Assembly: GCF_030656115.1 (NCBI RefSeq) | Contig: NZ_JAUSOO010000125.1 | Coordinates: 1-40,234 of the forward strand | DNA length: 40,234 bases | Origin: Hydrogenophaga sp. | Lineage (GTDB): Bacteria > Pseudomonadota > Gammaproteobacteria > Burkholderiales > Burkholderiaceae_C | Direction of reading: 5' to 3' | Shown: piece after piece, positions 33,148 to 40,234 of the stretch | How the letters are laid out: each line of letters opens with the position of its first letter | Position numbering within the stretch: the stretch's first letter is position 1 | Position numbers and translations under genes: made by a program | The notes under the pieces: model-generated | Told to the model about the DNA's origin: nothing | Databases searched by the model: none | The model's input: the letters and a program-made list of their open reading frames with translations, nothing else

Positions 33148-33549
33148 ATGCCGAATATTCGATCGCTGGACATGAAGTTTCTCGACGACCTGTTCGAGAT
33201 GAACGGCGGTTACGTCCTCGACTTCTCCGACAACAGCATGGCCCGGTTCTTCGCAGAAGAACTGAACGTCGACATCTACGACGATACCTACCGGGAACAT
33301 GGCACCTCGAAGGCCAAACGACTTCGGTGCTACTTGAACAAGGTCGACCTGCCCACTTCGGTCAAGACGCTGCAGACCTTGTGGGACTACCGCGAGGGGA
33401 TTCGGAAGCATCGCGAGCGCGAGGAGTGGGTCCCGAACGCGGAGGGTCGATTCTTCTCGCTTTTGAATCGCATGCAGGGCAAGCCCGATGCGGCTCCCGC
33501 TGGCGAGCCGCCCAAGGCCGCCTTCGACCTGCCGAAGATTTCGCGTTGA
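33148..33549 (+). CDS. Hypothetical protein with an AbiJ-type N-terminal-domain look
   Basis: The product has 133 residues. MKFLDDLFEMNGGYVLDFSD, then FAEELNVDIYDDTYREHGTS and KAKRLRCYLNKVDLPTSVKT is a pattern I have seen as a small N-terminal module in abortive-infection and other defence proteins, where it precedes an effector. Here it is a separate gene. The effector may be the nuclease in the next gene, whose TTG start overlaps this stop by four bases (TTGA). AAGGGGG lies about nine bases before the ATG, directly after the TAG of the broken frame. Confidence 0.75.
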   Translation: MPNIRSLDMKFLDDLFEMNGGYVLDFSDNSMARFFAEELNVDIYDDTYREHGTSKAKRLRCYLNKVDLPTSVKTLQTLWDYREGIRKHREREEWVPNAEGRFFSLLNRMQGKPDAAPAGEPPKAAFDLPKISR

Positions 33550-34016
33550 AGCAACGGCTGATTGATCTCTCCTCGATGGAGCCGCACCCGCGAGGCTATG
33601 CGTTCGAGGTCTGGCTGCGCGACGCCTTCAACTTCTATGGGTTGGAGGCCCGCGAACCGTTTAGGAACAAGGGCGAGCAGATCGACGGCAGCTTCGTCCT
33701 GCAGGGCGAGATCTATCTGCTCGAAGCGAAGTGGGAATCGGCGAAGACCAGCGCTGCCGACCTTCATGCATTCCAAGGAAAGCTGGAGCAGAAGGCCGCG
33801 TGGGCGCGAGGCCTGTTCGTCAGCAACAGCGGCTTTACCGAAGACGGCTTGATCGCCTTCGGACGCGGCAAGCGCGTCGTCTGCATGGATGGTCTCGATC
33901 TCTTCGACGCGCTTGACCGAGAACTGCCGCTCAACCTCGCGATCGACCGGAAGGTTCGACGTGCGGCGGAAACCGGCCTTCCATTCGAGAGGATTCGCGA
34001 CCTCTTCTCGCGTTGA
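33546..34016 (+). CDS. PD-(D/E)xK nuclease, Mrr/restriction-endonuclease-like
   Basis: The product has 156 residues from TTG 33546, which overlaps the previous stop. The open frame extends far upstream, but only from here does it read like protein. The nuclease core is visible: a helix with GYAFEVWLRDAFNFYGL (Glu22), then NKGEQIDGSFVLQGE with the catalytic Asp near 46, and IYLLEAKWES giving the ExK (Glu59-Ala-Lys61). After that come a conserved-looking FQGKLEQKAAWARGLFVSNS and GRGKRVVCMDGLDLFDAL, as in Mrr-type enzymes. It is probably the effector of the three-gene unit, cutting DNA when the sensor genes are triggered; that role is inferred from context. Confidence 0.8.
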   Translation: MKQRLIDLSSMEPHPRGYAFEVWLRDAFNFYGLEAREPFRNKGEQIDGSFVLQGEIYLLEAKWESAKTSAADLHAFQGKLEQKAAWARGLFVSNSGFTEDGLIAFGRGKRVVCMDGLDLFDALDRELPLNLAIDRKVRRAAETGLPFERIRDLFSR

Positions 34017-34151
34017 CGTGGCGTCCCTCGCTATGCGACTGCGGATTCGCGAAGCTGGGAGCGGGCATGCTCGCATTCGCGGTGGAGCGTCCTGCGCGGT
34101 CTTCCACCACCGGATGCGCGCCCGCTTGCGCTGGCTTCTGTTGCTTAACTG

Positions 34152-34601
34152 CTACGCACTGCGTAGCGGATCGATGTTTTTGGCGTCCGCCTGGCGTCGG
34201 TCGTCATAAGTTATTGATTCTCTTTGTATTAATTCGATCTTGTAACCGTCGGGGTCCGTCACAAAGGCAATGACGGTGCTGCCGCCTTTGACCGGGCCAG
34301 CTTCGCGCGTCACGTTGCCTCCCGCCGCCTTGATTTTTTCGCAGGCGGCGTAGGCGTCGGGTACACCCAGTGCAATGTGGCCGTAGGCGGTGCCCATGTC
34401 GTAATTTTCGGTGCCCCAGTTGTAGGTCAGCTCAATCTCGGCCTGGCCGGGGTTGCCGCCGTCAAAACCCAGAAACGCCAGTGAGTAGCGGTAATCGGGG
34501 TTTTCGGACGTGCGCAGCAATTGCATGCCCAGAACCTGGGTGTAGAAGTCGATGGAGCGTTGCAGGTTGCCGACGCGCAGCATGGTGTGCAGGAATCTCA
34601 T
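34152..34601 (-). CDS. gloA: Lactoylglutathione lyase (glyoxalase I) with altered C-terminus
   Basis: The product has 149 residues; it isomerises the hemithioacetal of methylglyoxal and glutathione to S-lactoylglutathione in the cytosol. The metal ligands known from E. coli GloA can be placed: His5 in RFLHTML, Glu57 in [10 protein letters not shown], His75 in AYGHIALG and Glu123 in KIELIQR. The family usually ends a few residues after IELIQR (about 130-138), but here 22 more residues follow (from RESITYDD), and the codons from Glu123 onward are AT-rich. The gene end seems to have been supplied by the inserted island; the catalytic glutamate is retained, so the enzyme is probably active. Confidence 0.95.
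   Translation of the reverse strand: MRFLHTMLRVGNLQRSIDFYTQVLGMQLLRTSENPDYRYSLAFLGFDGGNPGQAEIELTYNWGTENYDMGTAYGHIALGVPDAYAACEKIKAAGGNVTREAGPVKGGSTVIAFVTDPDGYKIELIQRESITYDDRRQADAKNIDPLRSA
34205..34236. other. AT-rich junction in the 3' end of gloA, probable island boundary
   Basis: The codons for the conserved gloA end IELIQR change here from GC-rich usage to GAA TTA ATA CAA AGA, and the next 22 bases stay AT-rich before GC rises again. To the right all genes look chromosomal, to the left all look mobile. This suggests insertion with replacement of the gene end. No integrase gene or second copy of the sequence is visible in the window. Confidence 0.5.
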
Positions 34602-34791
34602 GGCTTTTTCTGGGAGATGGGGTTGATGGTCGTTCGAAAACCCGGTCGGGCGTATTCAGGCCCTGGGTACAACTGGGAGGAATACAGCGTCACAGTATGC
34701 TGGAAGAAGACCCGCATGCTGTCGTGTTGCTGGATTTGTCCTGTTCCCCTGGATGCCCATGTTCCATCAACCGATCCACCTGTGGGGTGTG

Positions 34792-35745
34792 TCAGGTGGC
34801 GGTTGGTGAGCCACCCGATGCCGCTTCGTGTCTGGCCCGCCGCTGTGAGAGCAGCCAGGTCAGTTCGGCACCGTACAGAAAGACCTGGGCCGCAGCATAG
34901 ATCCACACCATCATGCCCACGATGGCGCTGGCCGCGCCAAAGCTTGCGGCCACGCCGCTTTGTGTGATGACCCAGCCAATGGCGGCCTTCCCAGCGGTGA
35001 ACAGCGCAGCCGTGAGCACGCTGCCCAGCACCACATCGCGCCAGCCGATGCGGGCTTTGGGCATCCACTTGTAGATCGCGGCAAACAGCACGGCGGTGAG
35101 GGCAAAGTTCAAGGCCAGATTCACCAGCATCAACAGGTCCGCGCTTTGGCCAAACAGGGGTGCCCACCAGCGCGCCCAGGCGGCCAGTGCGGCGCTGGCT
35201 GCCAGGGACACCATGAGCAGGAAGCCCACGCCCAGCACCAGTCCGAAGGACAGCAAACGCGTGCGCAGCAGCTGCCACAGGGTGCCACCGCTGCGTTGGG
35301 TGTCAACACGCCAGATGTGATCCAAGGAGTCTTGCAGTTCGGCGAAAACCGTGGTGGCGCCCACCACCAGCAGCAACACGCCGATCGCCATGGCCCAGCC
35401 GGACTGGCCGCTGCGCTGGGTGTTGTCCAGCAGCGCTGCCACGGCGGCTGCACCTTCTGTGCCCAGCAGCGACTGCAATTGGCCCAGAATTTCCGTGCGC
35501 GCGGTGTCGGCCCCGAACACGGCGCCGGCCACCGCGATGGCGATCAACAGCACCGGTGCCATTGAAAACAGGGTGTAGTAGGCCAGCGCAGCGCCCAGGG
35601 TGGGTGCACGGTCGGCCAGCCAGGCGCGCGCTGCGGCGCTCAGCAATGCGGGCACCTCGGTCAAGGGCAGCAGCGGGAGGGCTTGGGTCGTTGGGGTAGG
35701 GCGTTCGGGCACGCGGCCGATTCTGACGCCTTGACCCGGGCGCAT
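34792..35745 (-). CDS. YihY/BrkB family inner-membrane protein
   Basis: The product has about 317 residues. Six hydrophobic segments can be read: ALAYYTLFSMAPVLLIAIAV, WAMAIGVLLLVVGATTVFAE, LLSFGLVLGVGFLLMVSLAA, LLMLVNLALNFALTAVLFAA, VVLGSVLTAALFTAGKAAIG and ASAIVGMMVWIYAAAQVFLY. The motifs APTLGAALAYYTLFSMAPVL and YGAELT near the end are typical of the YihY family (once wrongly called RNase BN). Function is unknown. The start is uncertain: ATG 35745 has no good ribosome-binding site, and the frame remains open further upstream. It lies about 50 bases downstream of the LysR gene on the same strand. Confidence 0.85.
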   Translation of the reverse strand: MRPGQGVRIGRVPERPTPTTQALPLLPLTEVPALLSAAARAWLADRAPTLGAALAYYTLFSMAPVLLIAIAVAGAVFGADTARTEILGQLQSLLGTEGAAAVAALLDNTQRSGQSGWAMAIGVLLLVVGATTVFAELQDSLDHIWRVDTQRSGGTLWQLLRTRLLSFGLVLGVGFLLMVSLAASAALAAWARWWAPLFGQSADLLMLVNLALNFALTAVLFAAIYKWMPKARIGWRDVVLGSVLTAALFTAGKAAIGWVITQSGVAASFGAASAIVGMMVWIYAAAQVFLYGAELTWLLSQRRARHEAASGGSPTAT

Positions 35746-35795
35746 CGGTGCGTTGGCACACAGTGTGGCGGTCCAACGTCTGCCTGTAGCGGCTA

Positions 35796-36728
35796 TCAGC
35801 AAGCCTCGCAGGCGGCCAGAGCGGTCAGCACCGAGCGCTGCGTTTCCAGACCCAGGTAGTCCAAAAACACGCGGCTGCGCTGTGGCATGAACTTGCGGCT
35901 GGGCAGCGCCGCATACAGCGTGAAACGCCCGGCGATCCAGGGGCTGAGCACCCGCACCAGGGCGCCGCTGGCCAGGTGCGGTGCGGCGATCTCCACCGGT
36001 GTGGCCGAAATGCCTGCGCCAGCCAGCGTGGCACCCAGCAAGGTGTCGGTGTGGTTGGCCCACAGCACCGGTTGCACATCCAGTTCAACCTTGTCTTCTG
36101 GGCTGTCTGAGCGAAACAGCGTCCAGGCCCGCTTGCCCAGGCTTTCGGGTTTCATGCGCAGGCAAGCATGGCGCAGCAAGTCGTTGACCACCTGGGGTGC
36201 CGGGCGGCGTGTCAAGTAGCTGGGCGCGGCCACCAGAATGGCTTCGGTCACATTGATGCGGCGGGCGATCACGTTGGCATCGAACGACGCGTCGGCGCCG
36301 ATCAGCGTGATGTCAAAGTCTTCGATGGGCGGTTCGCGGTAGGTTGCCACCTCAATGTCCAGCACGATCTTCGGGTAGGTTTGCTGGAAACCAGCCACCA
36401 ACGGCGCCAAGACGTGGGTGGCCAGCACCGGCGGCGCCAGGATACGCAGCACGCCCGCCAGTTCGGTGGTCTGTGAGCTCACCAAAGCGTCGGCCTCATC
36501 CACATCTTGCAGTATCTGTCGAACCCGGTCCAGGTAGGCGGTACCCGCTTCGGTGAGCGATAGACGCCGTGTGGTGCGGTGCAGCAGGCGGGTGCCCAGG
36601 TGGTCTTCCAGGTCGGCCACCAGCCGGGTGACCACGGCGGGGGAGATGTCCAGGGCGCGCCCGGCCGCAGCAAAGCCGCCTTCGTCGATCACGCGCTGGA
36701 ACACACGCATTGAAGTCAATCGGTCCAT
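35796..36728 (-). CDS. LysR-family transcriptional regulator
   Basis: The product has 310 residues, the normal LysR length. The N-terminal winged helix-turn-helix is clear (MRVFQRVIDEGGFAAAGRAL, then ISPAVVTRLVADLEDHLG and TRLLHRTTRRLSLTEAG), and the periplasmic-binding-like effector domain follows from about 90. Its target is not evident; candidates are yihY-like downstream and the divergent DUF4148 gene. A T-N11-A dyad lies 35 bases upstream of its ATG, as expected for autoregulation. Confidence 0.93.
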   Translation of the reverse strand: MDRLTSMRVFQRVIDEGGFAAAGRALDISPAVVTRLVADLEDHLGTRLLHRTTRRLSLTEAGTAYLDRVRQILQDVDEADALVSSQTTELAGVLRILAPPVLATHVLAPLVAGFQQTYPKIVLDIEVATYREPPIEDFDITLIGADASFDANVIARRINVTEAILVAAPSYLTRRPAPQVVNDLLRHACLRMKPESLGKRAWTLFRSDSPEDKVELDVQPVLWANHTDTLLGATLAGAGISATPVEIAAPHLASGALVRVLSPWIAGRFTLYAALPSRKFMPQRSRVFLDYLGLETQRSVLTALAACEAC

Positions 36729-36762
36729 AGATTCACCTTATTGGATTTCAACGGGATTATTG

Positions 36763-36777
36763 TTGCTGAAATAGCAA
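36763..36777. promoter_or_regulatory. LysR-type binding site (T-N11-A dyad)
   Basis: TTGCTGAAATAGCAA is a perfect 5-bp dyad with the T-N11-A form preferred by LysR proteins, within the AT-rich gap between the divergent LysR and DUF4148 genes. It is close to the LysR start. Confidence 0.55.
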
Positions 36778-36796
36778 TATATCAATGCTTCAAGGC

Positions 36797-36826
36797 TTGT
36801 TTTTCTTCCGTTTGGGAAACTTTAAA
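36797..36826 (+). promoter_or_regulatory. Candidate promoter of the DUF4148 gene
   Basis: TTGTTT (36797-36802) and TTTAAA (36821-36826) are 18 bases apart in an AT-rich stretch. This would give a leader of about 160 bases before the DUF4148 start; nothing else gene-like lies in that leader. Confidence 0.3.
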
Positions 36827-36992
36827 GTCCATCCATCGCAGCGAAAAACACCCGTTCAACGCTCCGAAGCCAGGCTTGAGATGCAGCGAAACACAGTGCA
36901 ACGTAGCGATACCGCACTGAAAAGACGCATCGACACAGGCCCGGCACGATCCATCTGTCTGTACTTTTTCGTTCAACTTCAAGGAAATCACC

Positions 36993-37622
36993 ATGAACCG
37001 CTCTTATCTCTCTGCCATCGCACTGGCTGTTGCTGCCCTGTCCGCTGGGCATGCCCTGGCTGCTGACACCGGTGCACCCAAAACCCGCGAGCAAGTGCGG
37101 GCCGAGCTGTTTGAAGCGCAGCGCACCGGCGACATCGTGGCCGACGGTGAGTCTGGCCAAAAGCTCAACGAGCTGTACCCGCACCGCTACCCAGCGGCGT
37201 CGGTGGCCCAGGGCAAGACCCGTGCAGCTGTGCAAGCCGAATTGCAAGAAGCCCAGCGCACGGGCGATTTGGTGGCCGTGGGCGAAACCGGTCAGAAGCT
37301 CAACCAGTTGTATCCCAACCTCTACCCCGCCGCCGAGACCACTGCACAAGGCAAGTCGCGCGAGCAAGTGCGGGCCGAGCTGATTGAGGCACAGCGCACC
37401 GGCGATCTGGTGGCCATTGGTGAAACCGGTCAGAAGCTGAACGAGTTGTACCCGCACCGCTATCCAGCCGCGACGAGTACCGCACAGAGCAAAACCCGCG
37501 AACAAGTGCGTGCCGAGTTGCGTGAAGCGCAGCGCACGGGTGATATCGTGGCCGGTGGCGAGTCGGGTCAGAAGCTCAATGAGCTGTACCCCAGCCGCTA
37601 CCCCGCCAAAGCAGCCAACTGA
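36993..37622 (+). CDS. Secreted protein with four DUF4148 modules
   Basis: The product has 209 residues. A signal peptide (MNRSYLSAIALAVAALSAG, cleavage probably after HALA at about residue 23) sends it to the periplasm or outside. Then four near-identical modules of about 46 residues follow, each of the form (T/S)REQVRAEL.EAQRTGD(I/L)VA.GE(S/T)GQKLNELYP..YP, beginning near residues 31, 76, 124 and 171. DUF4148 proteins are common in Burkholderiales, usually with one or two copies; function is unknown. AAGGAA lies upstream of the ATG. The DNA repeats are similar enough to recombine and change copy number. Confidence 0.93.
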   Translation: MNRSYLSAIALAVAALSAGHALAADTGAPKTREQVRAELFEAQRTGDIVADGESGQKLNELYPHRYPAASVAQGKTRAAVQAELQEAQRTGDLVAVGETGQKLNQLYPNLYPAAETTAQGKSREQVRAELIEAQRTGDLVAIGETGQKLNELYPHRYPAATSTAQSKTREQVRAELREAQRTGDIVAGGESGQKLNELYPSRYPAKAAN

Positions 37623-37664
37623 ATACCCCCACAAAGCTCACGCCGCTGACGGCGTAGGCGCTCA

Positions 37665-37700
37665 CAACGGCCGGTTGATCCAACAGTCAACCGGCCGTTG
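37665..37700 (+). terminator. Hairpin downstream of the DUF4148 gene
   Basis: A perfect 14-bp stem (CAACGGCCGGTTGA at 37665-37678 with 37687-37700) and an eight-base loop lie 43 bases after the stop codon. There is no T run, so termination efficiency is uncertain, but position and stability fit a transcript end. Confidence 0.55.
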
Positions 37701-37772
37701 GTGTGTGTGGCTGCGCTGGCGGGTTGCTGGTCGGTCATCTGGTACAACCGAACACCCCCTTCAGGAGCCTGC

Positions 37773-38156
37773 ATGAGCGTTTTCAACAAAGTGGTGCTGT
37801 ACACCGACACCGATGGCCGCGCGAAATTTCGCGATGAAACCGTGGCCCTGACCGAGGGCACATCTGCAGCCCAGTTGTCACCGCTGATGCCTTCCGGTGG
37901 CTACCAGCTGCGACAAAGCCCGGTCGGTTTTCGCAGCCAGTTTCACTGCACTGGCGCACCGCAGTGGTTGTTCGTGTTGCAAGGGCAGATGGAAATCGGT
38001 CTGCAAGACGGCAGTTCGCGCATCTTTGGCCCAGGTGATCACTTCTATTCGGCCGATACGCTGCCCGAGGGGGCCACGTTCGACCCTGTGGTGCATGGCC
38101 ACTGGAGCCAGCAAGTGGGTGACGAACCGCTGGTGACGTTGTTCGTGCGGGGTTGA
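37773..38156 (+). CDS. Cupin-domain protein
   Basis: The product has 127 residues from ATG 37773; AGGAG lies five bases upstream, which decides against the longer frame from 37698. A small cupin barrel is visible: FHCTGAPQWLFVLQGQMEIG (motif 1 region), then RIFGPGDHFYSADTLPEG and a final strand DEPLVTLFVRG. Metal ligands are only partly conserved (His near 50, His at 90), so binding or enzymatic role is open. Confidence 0.85.
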   Translation: MSVFNKVVLYTDTDGRAKFRDETVALTEGTSAAQLSPLMPSGGYQLRQSPVGFRSQFHCTGAPQWLFVLQGQMEIGLQDGSSRIFGPGDHFYSADTLPEGATFDPVVHGHWSQQVGDEPLVTLFVRG

Positions 38157-38204
38157 GCGGTTCGCGGTGCATTTTGGCCACCTTCAGGGTGGCTGTGTGC
38201 GGTG

Positions 38205-38251
38205 GCAAAAACACCAACGCCCCGGTGCCAAGAGCAGACGGGGCGTTGGTG
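38205..38251 (-). terminator. Intrinsic terminator of rhlE
   Basis: A perfect 13-bp stem (CACCAACGCCCCG at 38212-38224 with 38239-38251) with a 14-base loop is followed on the minus strand by TTTTT. It lies about 130 bases beyond the helicase stop codon and may also limit read-through from the cupin gene. Confidence 0.75.
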
Positions 38252-38379
38252 GAGTCACGCGGTGGTTGGCGTTTCGACGCGGTCAGGTTCTGTCGATGGG
38301 CGTCAGCGCGGAAAAGCCCGTGCTGATGATGGCCGCAGTTCAGGGTGCGACGGCCATCACGGCGCAGGCGCAAGGATGA

Positions 38380-40182
38380 TTACCGGATCCGGCCGTAGTT
38401 GGTGCGCAGTGGGTCGGCAGGGCCGCCGCGTGGTGCATCGCTGTTGCGACCTGGGCCGCCACGGCCTTGGCCAGGACGGTTGTTGCGCGCGCCGCGGCTG
38501 CCCAACGAATCGATGCTGGTGCGCAGCGGATCGGGTTGGCCACCCGGGGCTGCAGCACGCGGGCGCGGCTCGCGGATGCGCAGGCTGCCCAGGTGGGCGT
38601 TCGGGCCAGGCTGGCGCTCGGCGCCACCTTCACCGCGGGCTGGGCCGCGGTCGCCACGTTCAGGGCGGTCATCCCGGTCCATGCGGTCGCCCTGGGCTGG
38701 GCGCGGTGGGCGTTGGCCCTGTGCACCGCCGCGATTGCCCGCAGCGCTGCGCGGCTGGCCGTTGCCTGCACCACCGCCATTGGGGCGCTGCCCTGGTGGG
38801 CGGCGGCCTTCGGTGCGCTGGCCTTCGGGCTGGGAGCCTTCAGCTGCGGGGCGCTGGCGCTGGCCACCGCTGTTGCCACGGCCTTGCGGTGCGTCGGCTT
38901 TCTTCTCGCGCACACGCTGCATCATCTCGGTGCGCGCGGCCTTGGCGGCAGCGGCCATCACGTCGCGGCTCGGCGGCTTGCCGGCGCCGCCCCAGATGGT
39001 CTGGCGGCCCATGGCGATGGGTTCGGCCTTCTCACCCGGCTCAGGCATGAACTCGGGGAACATCTGCACCGGGATCTGCTGCTTGGTGAAGCGCTCAATG
39101 TCCATCATGAAGCCTTCTTCGTCCAGGCTCACAAGGTTGACGGCTTCACCGCTCTTGCCGGCGCGGCCGGTGCGGCCGATGCGGTGCACGTAGTCTTCGC
39201 TGACGTTCGGGATTTCGTAGTTCACCACGTGCGGCAACTCGTCGATGTCGATGCCGCGTGCGGCGATGTCGGTGGCCACCAGGGCACGGATGTCGCCGCT
39301 CTTGAAGCCGGCCAGCGCCTGGGTGCGGGCACCCTGGCTCTTGTTGCCGTGCAGCGCCATGGCCTGGATGCCGTTCTTCGTGAGGAACTCGGCCACGTTG
39401 TTGGCGCCGAACTTGGTGCGGGTGAACACCAGCACCTGACTCCAGTTGTGCTGGTTGATGATGTGCACCAGCAGCGCTTTCTTCTTGCCACGGCCCACGG
39501 GGTGGATCACCTGGGTGATGCGCTGCACCGTGGTATTGCGCGGGGTCACCTGGATGCTCAGCGGGTCTTTCAGCAGGTTGTTGGCCAGGTCGCGAATTTC
39601 GTCGCTGAAGGTGGCCGAGAACAGCAGGCTCTGCTTTTCTTTGGGCACCAGGGCCAGGATCTTCTTCACGTCGTGGATGAATCCCATGTCGAGCATGCGG
39701 TCGGCTTCGTCCAACACCAGCATTTGCACGCCAGACAGGTCCAGGAAGCCTTGTTGCTGCAGGTCGAGCAGGCGGCCGGGGGTGGCCACCAGGATGTCCA
39801 CGCCACGTTTCATGGCGTTGATCTGCGGGTTCATGCCCACGCCGCCAAAGATGACGGTGGAGGTCAGCGAGAGGTGTTTGCCATAGACGCGCACCGACTC
39901 TTCCACTTGGGCGGCCAGTTCGCGGGTGGGGGTGAGCACCAGCGCGCGGATGGCCACGCCGCCAAAACGGTTCTTGGCGCGCTCACCCTCGCTCAGGCGG
40001 TGCAGCAGGGGCAGGGTAAATGCTGCGGTCTTGCCGGTGCCCGTCTGGGCACCACCGAGCAGGTCGCGCCCGGCCAGCACGGCGGGAATCGCCTCGGCCT
40101 GGATCGGGGTGGGGGTTTCGTAGCCATGCTCGCGCACAGCTTGCACGATGGCCGGAGCCAGTTTCAGATCGTCAAAGTTCAT
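38380..40182 (-). CDS. rhlE: DEAD-box ATP-dependent RNA helicase RhlE
   Basis: The product has 600 residues. The Q motif region ([13 protein letters not shown]), Walker A Ala45-Gln-Thr-Gly-Thr-Gly-Lys51-Thr, Asp158-Glu-Ala-Asp161, SAT at 189-191 and the C-terminal motif [12 protein letters not shown] are all present, so the enzyme should be active in RNA unwinding, ribosome assembly and cold adaptation. From about residue 430 to the end the protein is a long low-complexity tail rich in Arg, Gly, Pro and Gln, typical of betaproteobacterial RhlE. The ATG at 40182 lacks a strong ribosome-binding site but [12 protein letters not shown] is the expected start. Confidence 0.95.
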   Translation of the reverse strand: MNFDDLKLAPAIVQAVREHGYETPTPIQAEAIPAVLAGRDLLGGAQTGTGKTAAFTLPLLHRLSEGERAKNRFGGVAIRALVLTPTRELAAQVEESVRVYGKHLSLTSTVIFGGVGMNPQINAMKRGVDILVATPGRLLDLQQQGFLDLSGVQMLVLDEADRMLDMGFIHDVKKILALVPKEKQSLLFSATFSDEIRDLANNLLKDPLSIQVTPRNTTVQRITQVIHPVGRGKKKALLVHIINQHNWSQVLVFTRTKFGANNVAEFLTKNGIQAMALHGNKSQGARTQALAGFKSGDIRALVATDIAARGIDIDELPHVVNYEIPNVSEDYVHRIGRTGRAGKSGEAVNLVSLDEEGFMMDIERFTKQQIPVQMFPEFMPEPGEKAEPIAMGRQTIWGGAGKPPSRDVMAAAAKAARTEMMQRVREKKADAPQGRGNSGGQRQRPAAEGSQPEGQRTEGRRPPGQRPNGGGAGNGQPRSAAGNRGGAQGQRPPRPAQGDRMDRDDRPERGDRGPARGEGGAERQPGPNAHLGSLRIREPRPRAAAPGGQPDPLRTSIDSLGSRGARNNRPGQGRGGPGRNSDAPRGGPADPLRTNYGRIR

Positions 40183-40234
40183 TGCTTGATGAGGCGCCCG
40201 TCCAGGGCGCTGGGGGCATCGGCCACTCCAGTTG

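Noticed and set aside
32883..34016. 377-residue frame ending in the PD-(D/E)xK nuclease
   Set aside because: Only the part from 33546 reads like protein. The upstream part overlaps two other genes in other frames, and its Arg/Pro-rich composition is that of a shadow.
34151..34167. GCTACGCA-C-TGCGTAGC palindrome near the gloA stop
   Set aside because: The loop would be a single base and the sequence is the coding end of gloA. It could be part of an attachment site, but there is no second copy in the window to support that.
34602..34791. Gap between gloA and the yihY-like gene searched for a small gene or RNA
   Set aside because: No frame with a start signal, no terminator hairpin and no tRNA-like structure was found.
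38202..39050. 282-residue plus-strand frame over the rhlE tail
   Set aside because: It is antisense to the RG-rich tail of RhlE, whose low-complexity, GC-rich codons keep all frames open.

Overview
The window looks like part of a GC-rich betaproteobacterial (Burkholderiales, probably Comamonadaceae-like) chromosome carrying an integrated element. The lineage call rests on the right-hand block: a four-module DUF4148 secreted protein (a family I associate with Burkholderiales), gloA, a YihY/BrkB-type membrane protein and a long RhlE-type RNA helicase with an RG-rich tail. This is inference from gene style; no rRNA or tRNA gene is visible.

Layout. (1) About 1-8330 is the backbone of an integrative element resembling the ICEclc/PAGI-2 type: the start of a gene leaving the left edge, a hypothetical gene, a ParB-like protein, a DUF932 protein, a DUF2958 protein, a hotdog thioesterase-like protein and a RadC-like JAMM protein, nearly all on the minus strand. 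The genes are separated by GC-rich, hairpin-rich spacers that share repeated blocks. (2) About 8329-34016 is a defence island: an AbiE-like nucleotidyltransferase toxin-antitoxin pair with a palindromic operator; a Hachiman pair (hamA, hamB); a Gabija-like pair (OLD/TOPRIM nuclease plus UvrD-like helicase); a module I cannot match to a named system (small STAS-like protein and GHKL ATPase on +, facing STAS-like/winged-helix regulator, small unknown and Cys-rich DUF4417-like protein on -); a complete Wadjet operon of the DUF2397/DUF2398/SMC-like/DUF2399 kind; a second, canonical AbiEi/AbiEii pair; and a three-gene unit ending in a PD-(D/E)xK nuclease whose first gene seems frameshifted. (3) About 34152-40234 is ordinary chromosome: gloA, yihY-like, a LysR regulator, the DUF4148 protein, a cupin and rhlE.

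The junction between island and chromosome appears to lie inside the 3' end of gloA. The last conserved residues (IELIQR) are encoded by AT-rich, atypical codons, followed by a 22-residue extension, as if the incoming element had replaced the end of the gene while keeping the protein intact.

Most likely new biology: the 19475-22307 STAS/GHKL/DUF4417-like module between Gabija and Wadjet. Its minus-strand operon has a consensus-like promoter, an almost absent leader, a perfect inverted repeat and a four-copy tetranucleotide tract lying on the start codon. Other points for a second look are the AbiEi operator at 9177-9205, the repeated spacer blocks of the element, and an orphan plus-strand terminator at 1689-1733.
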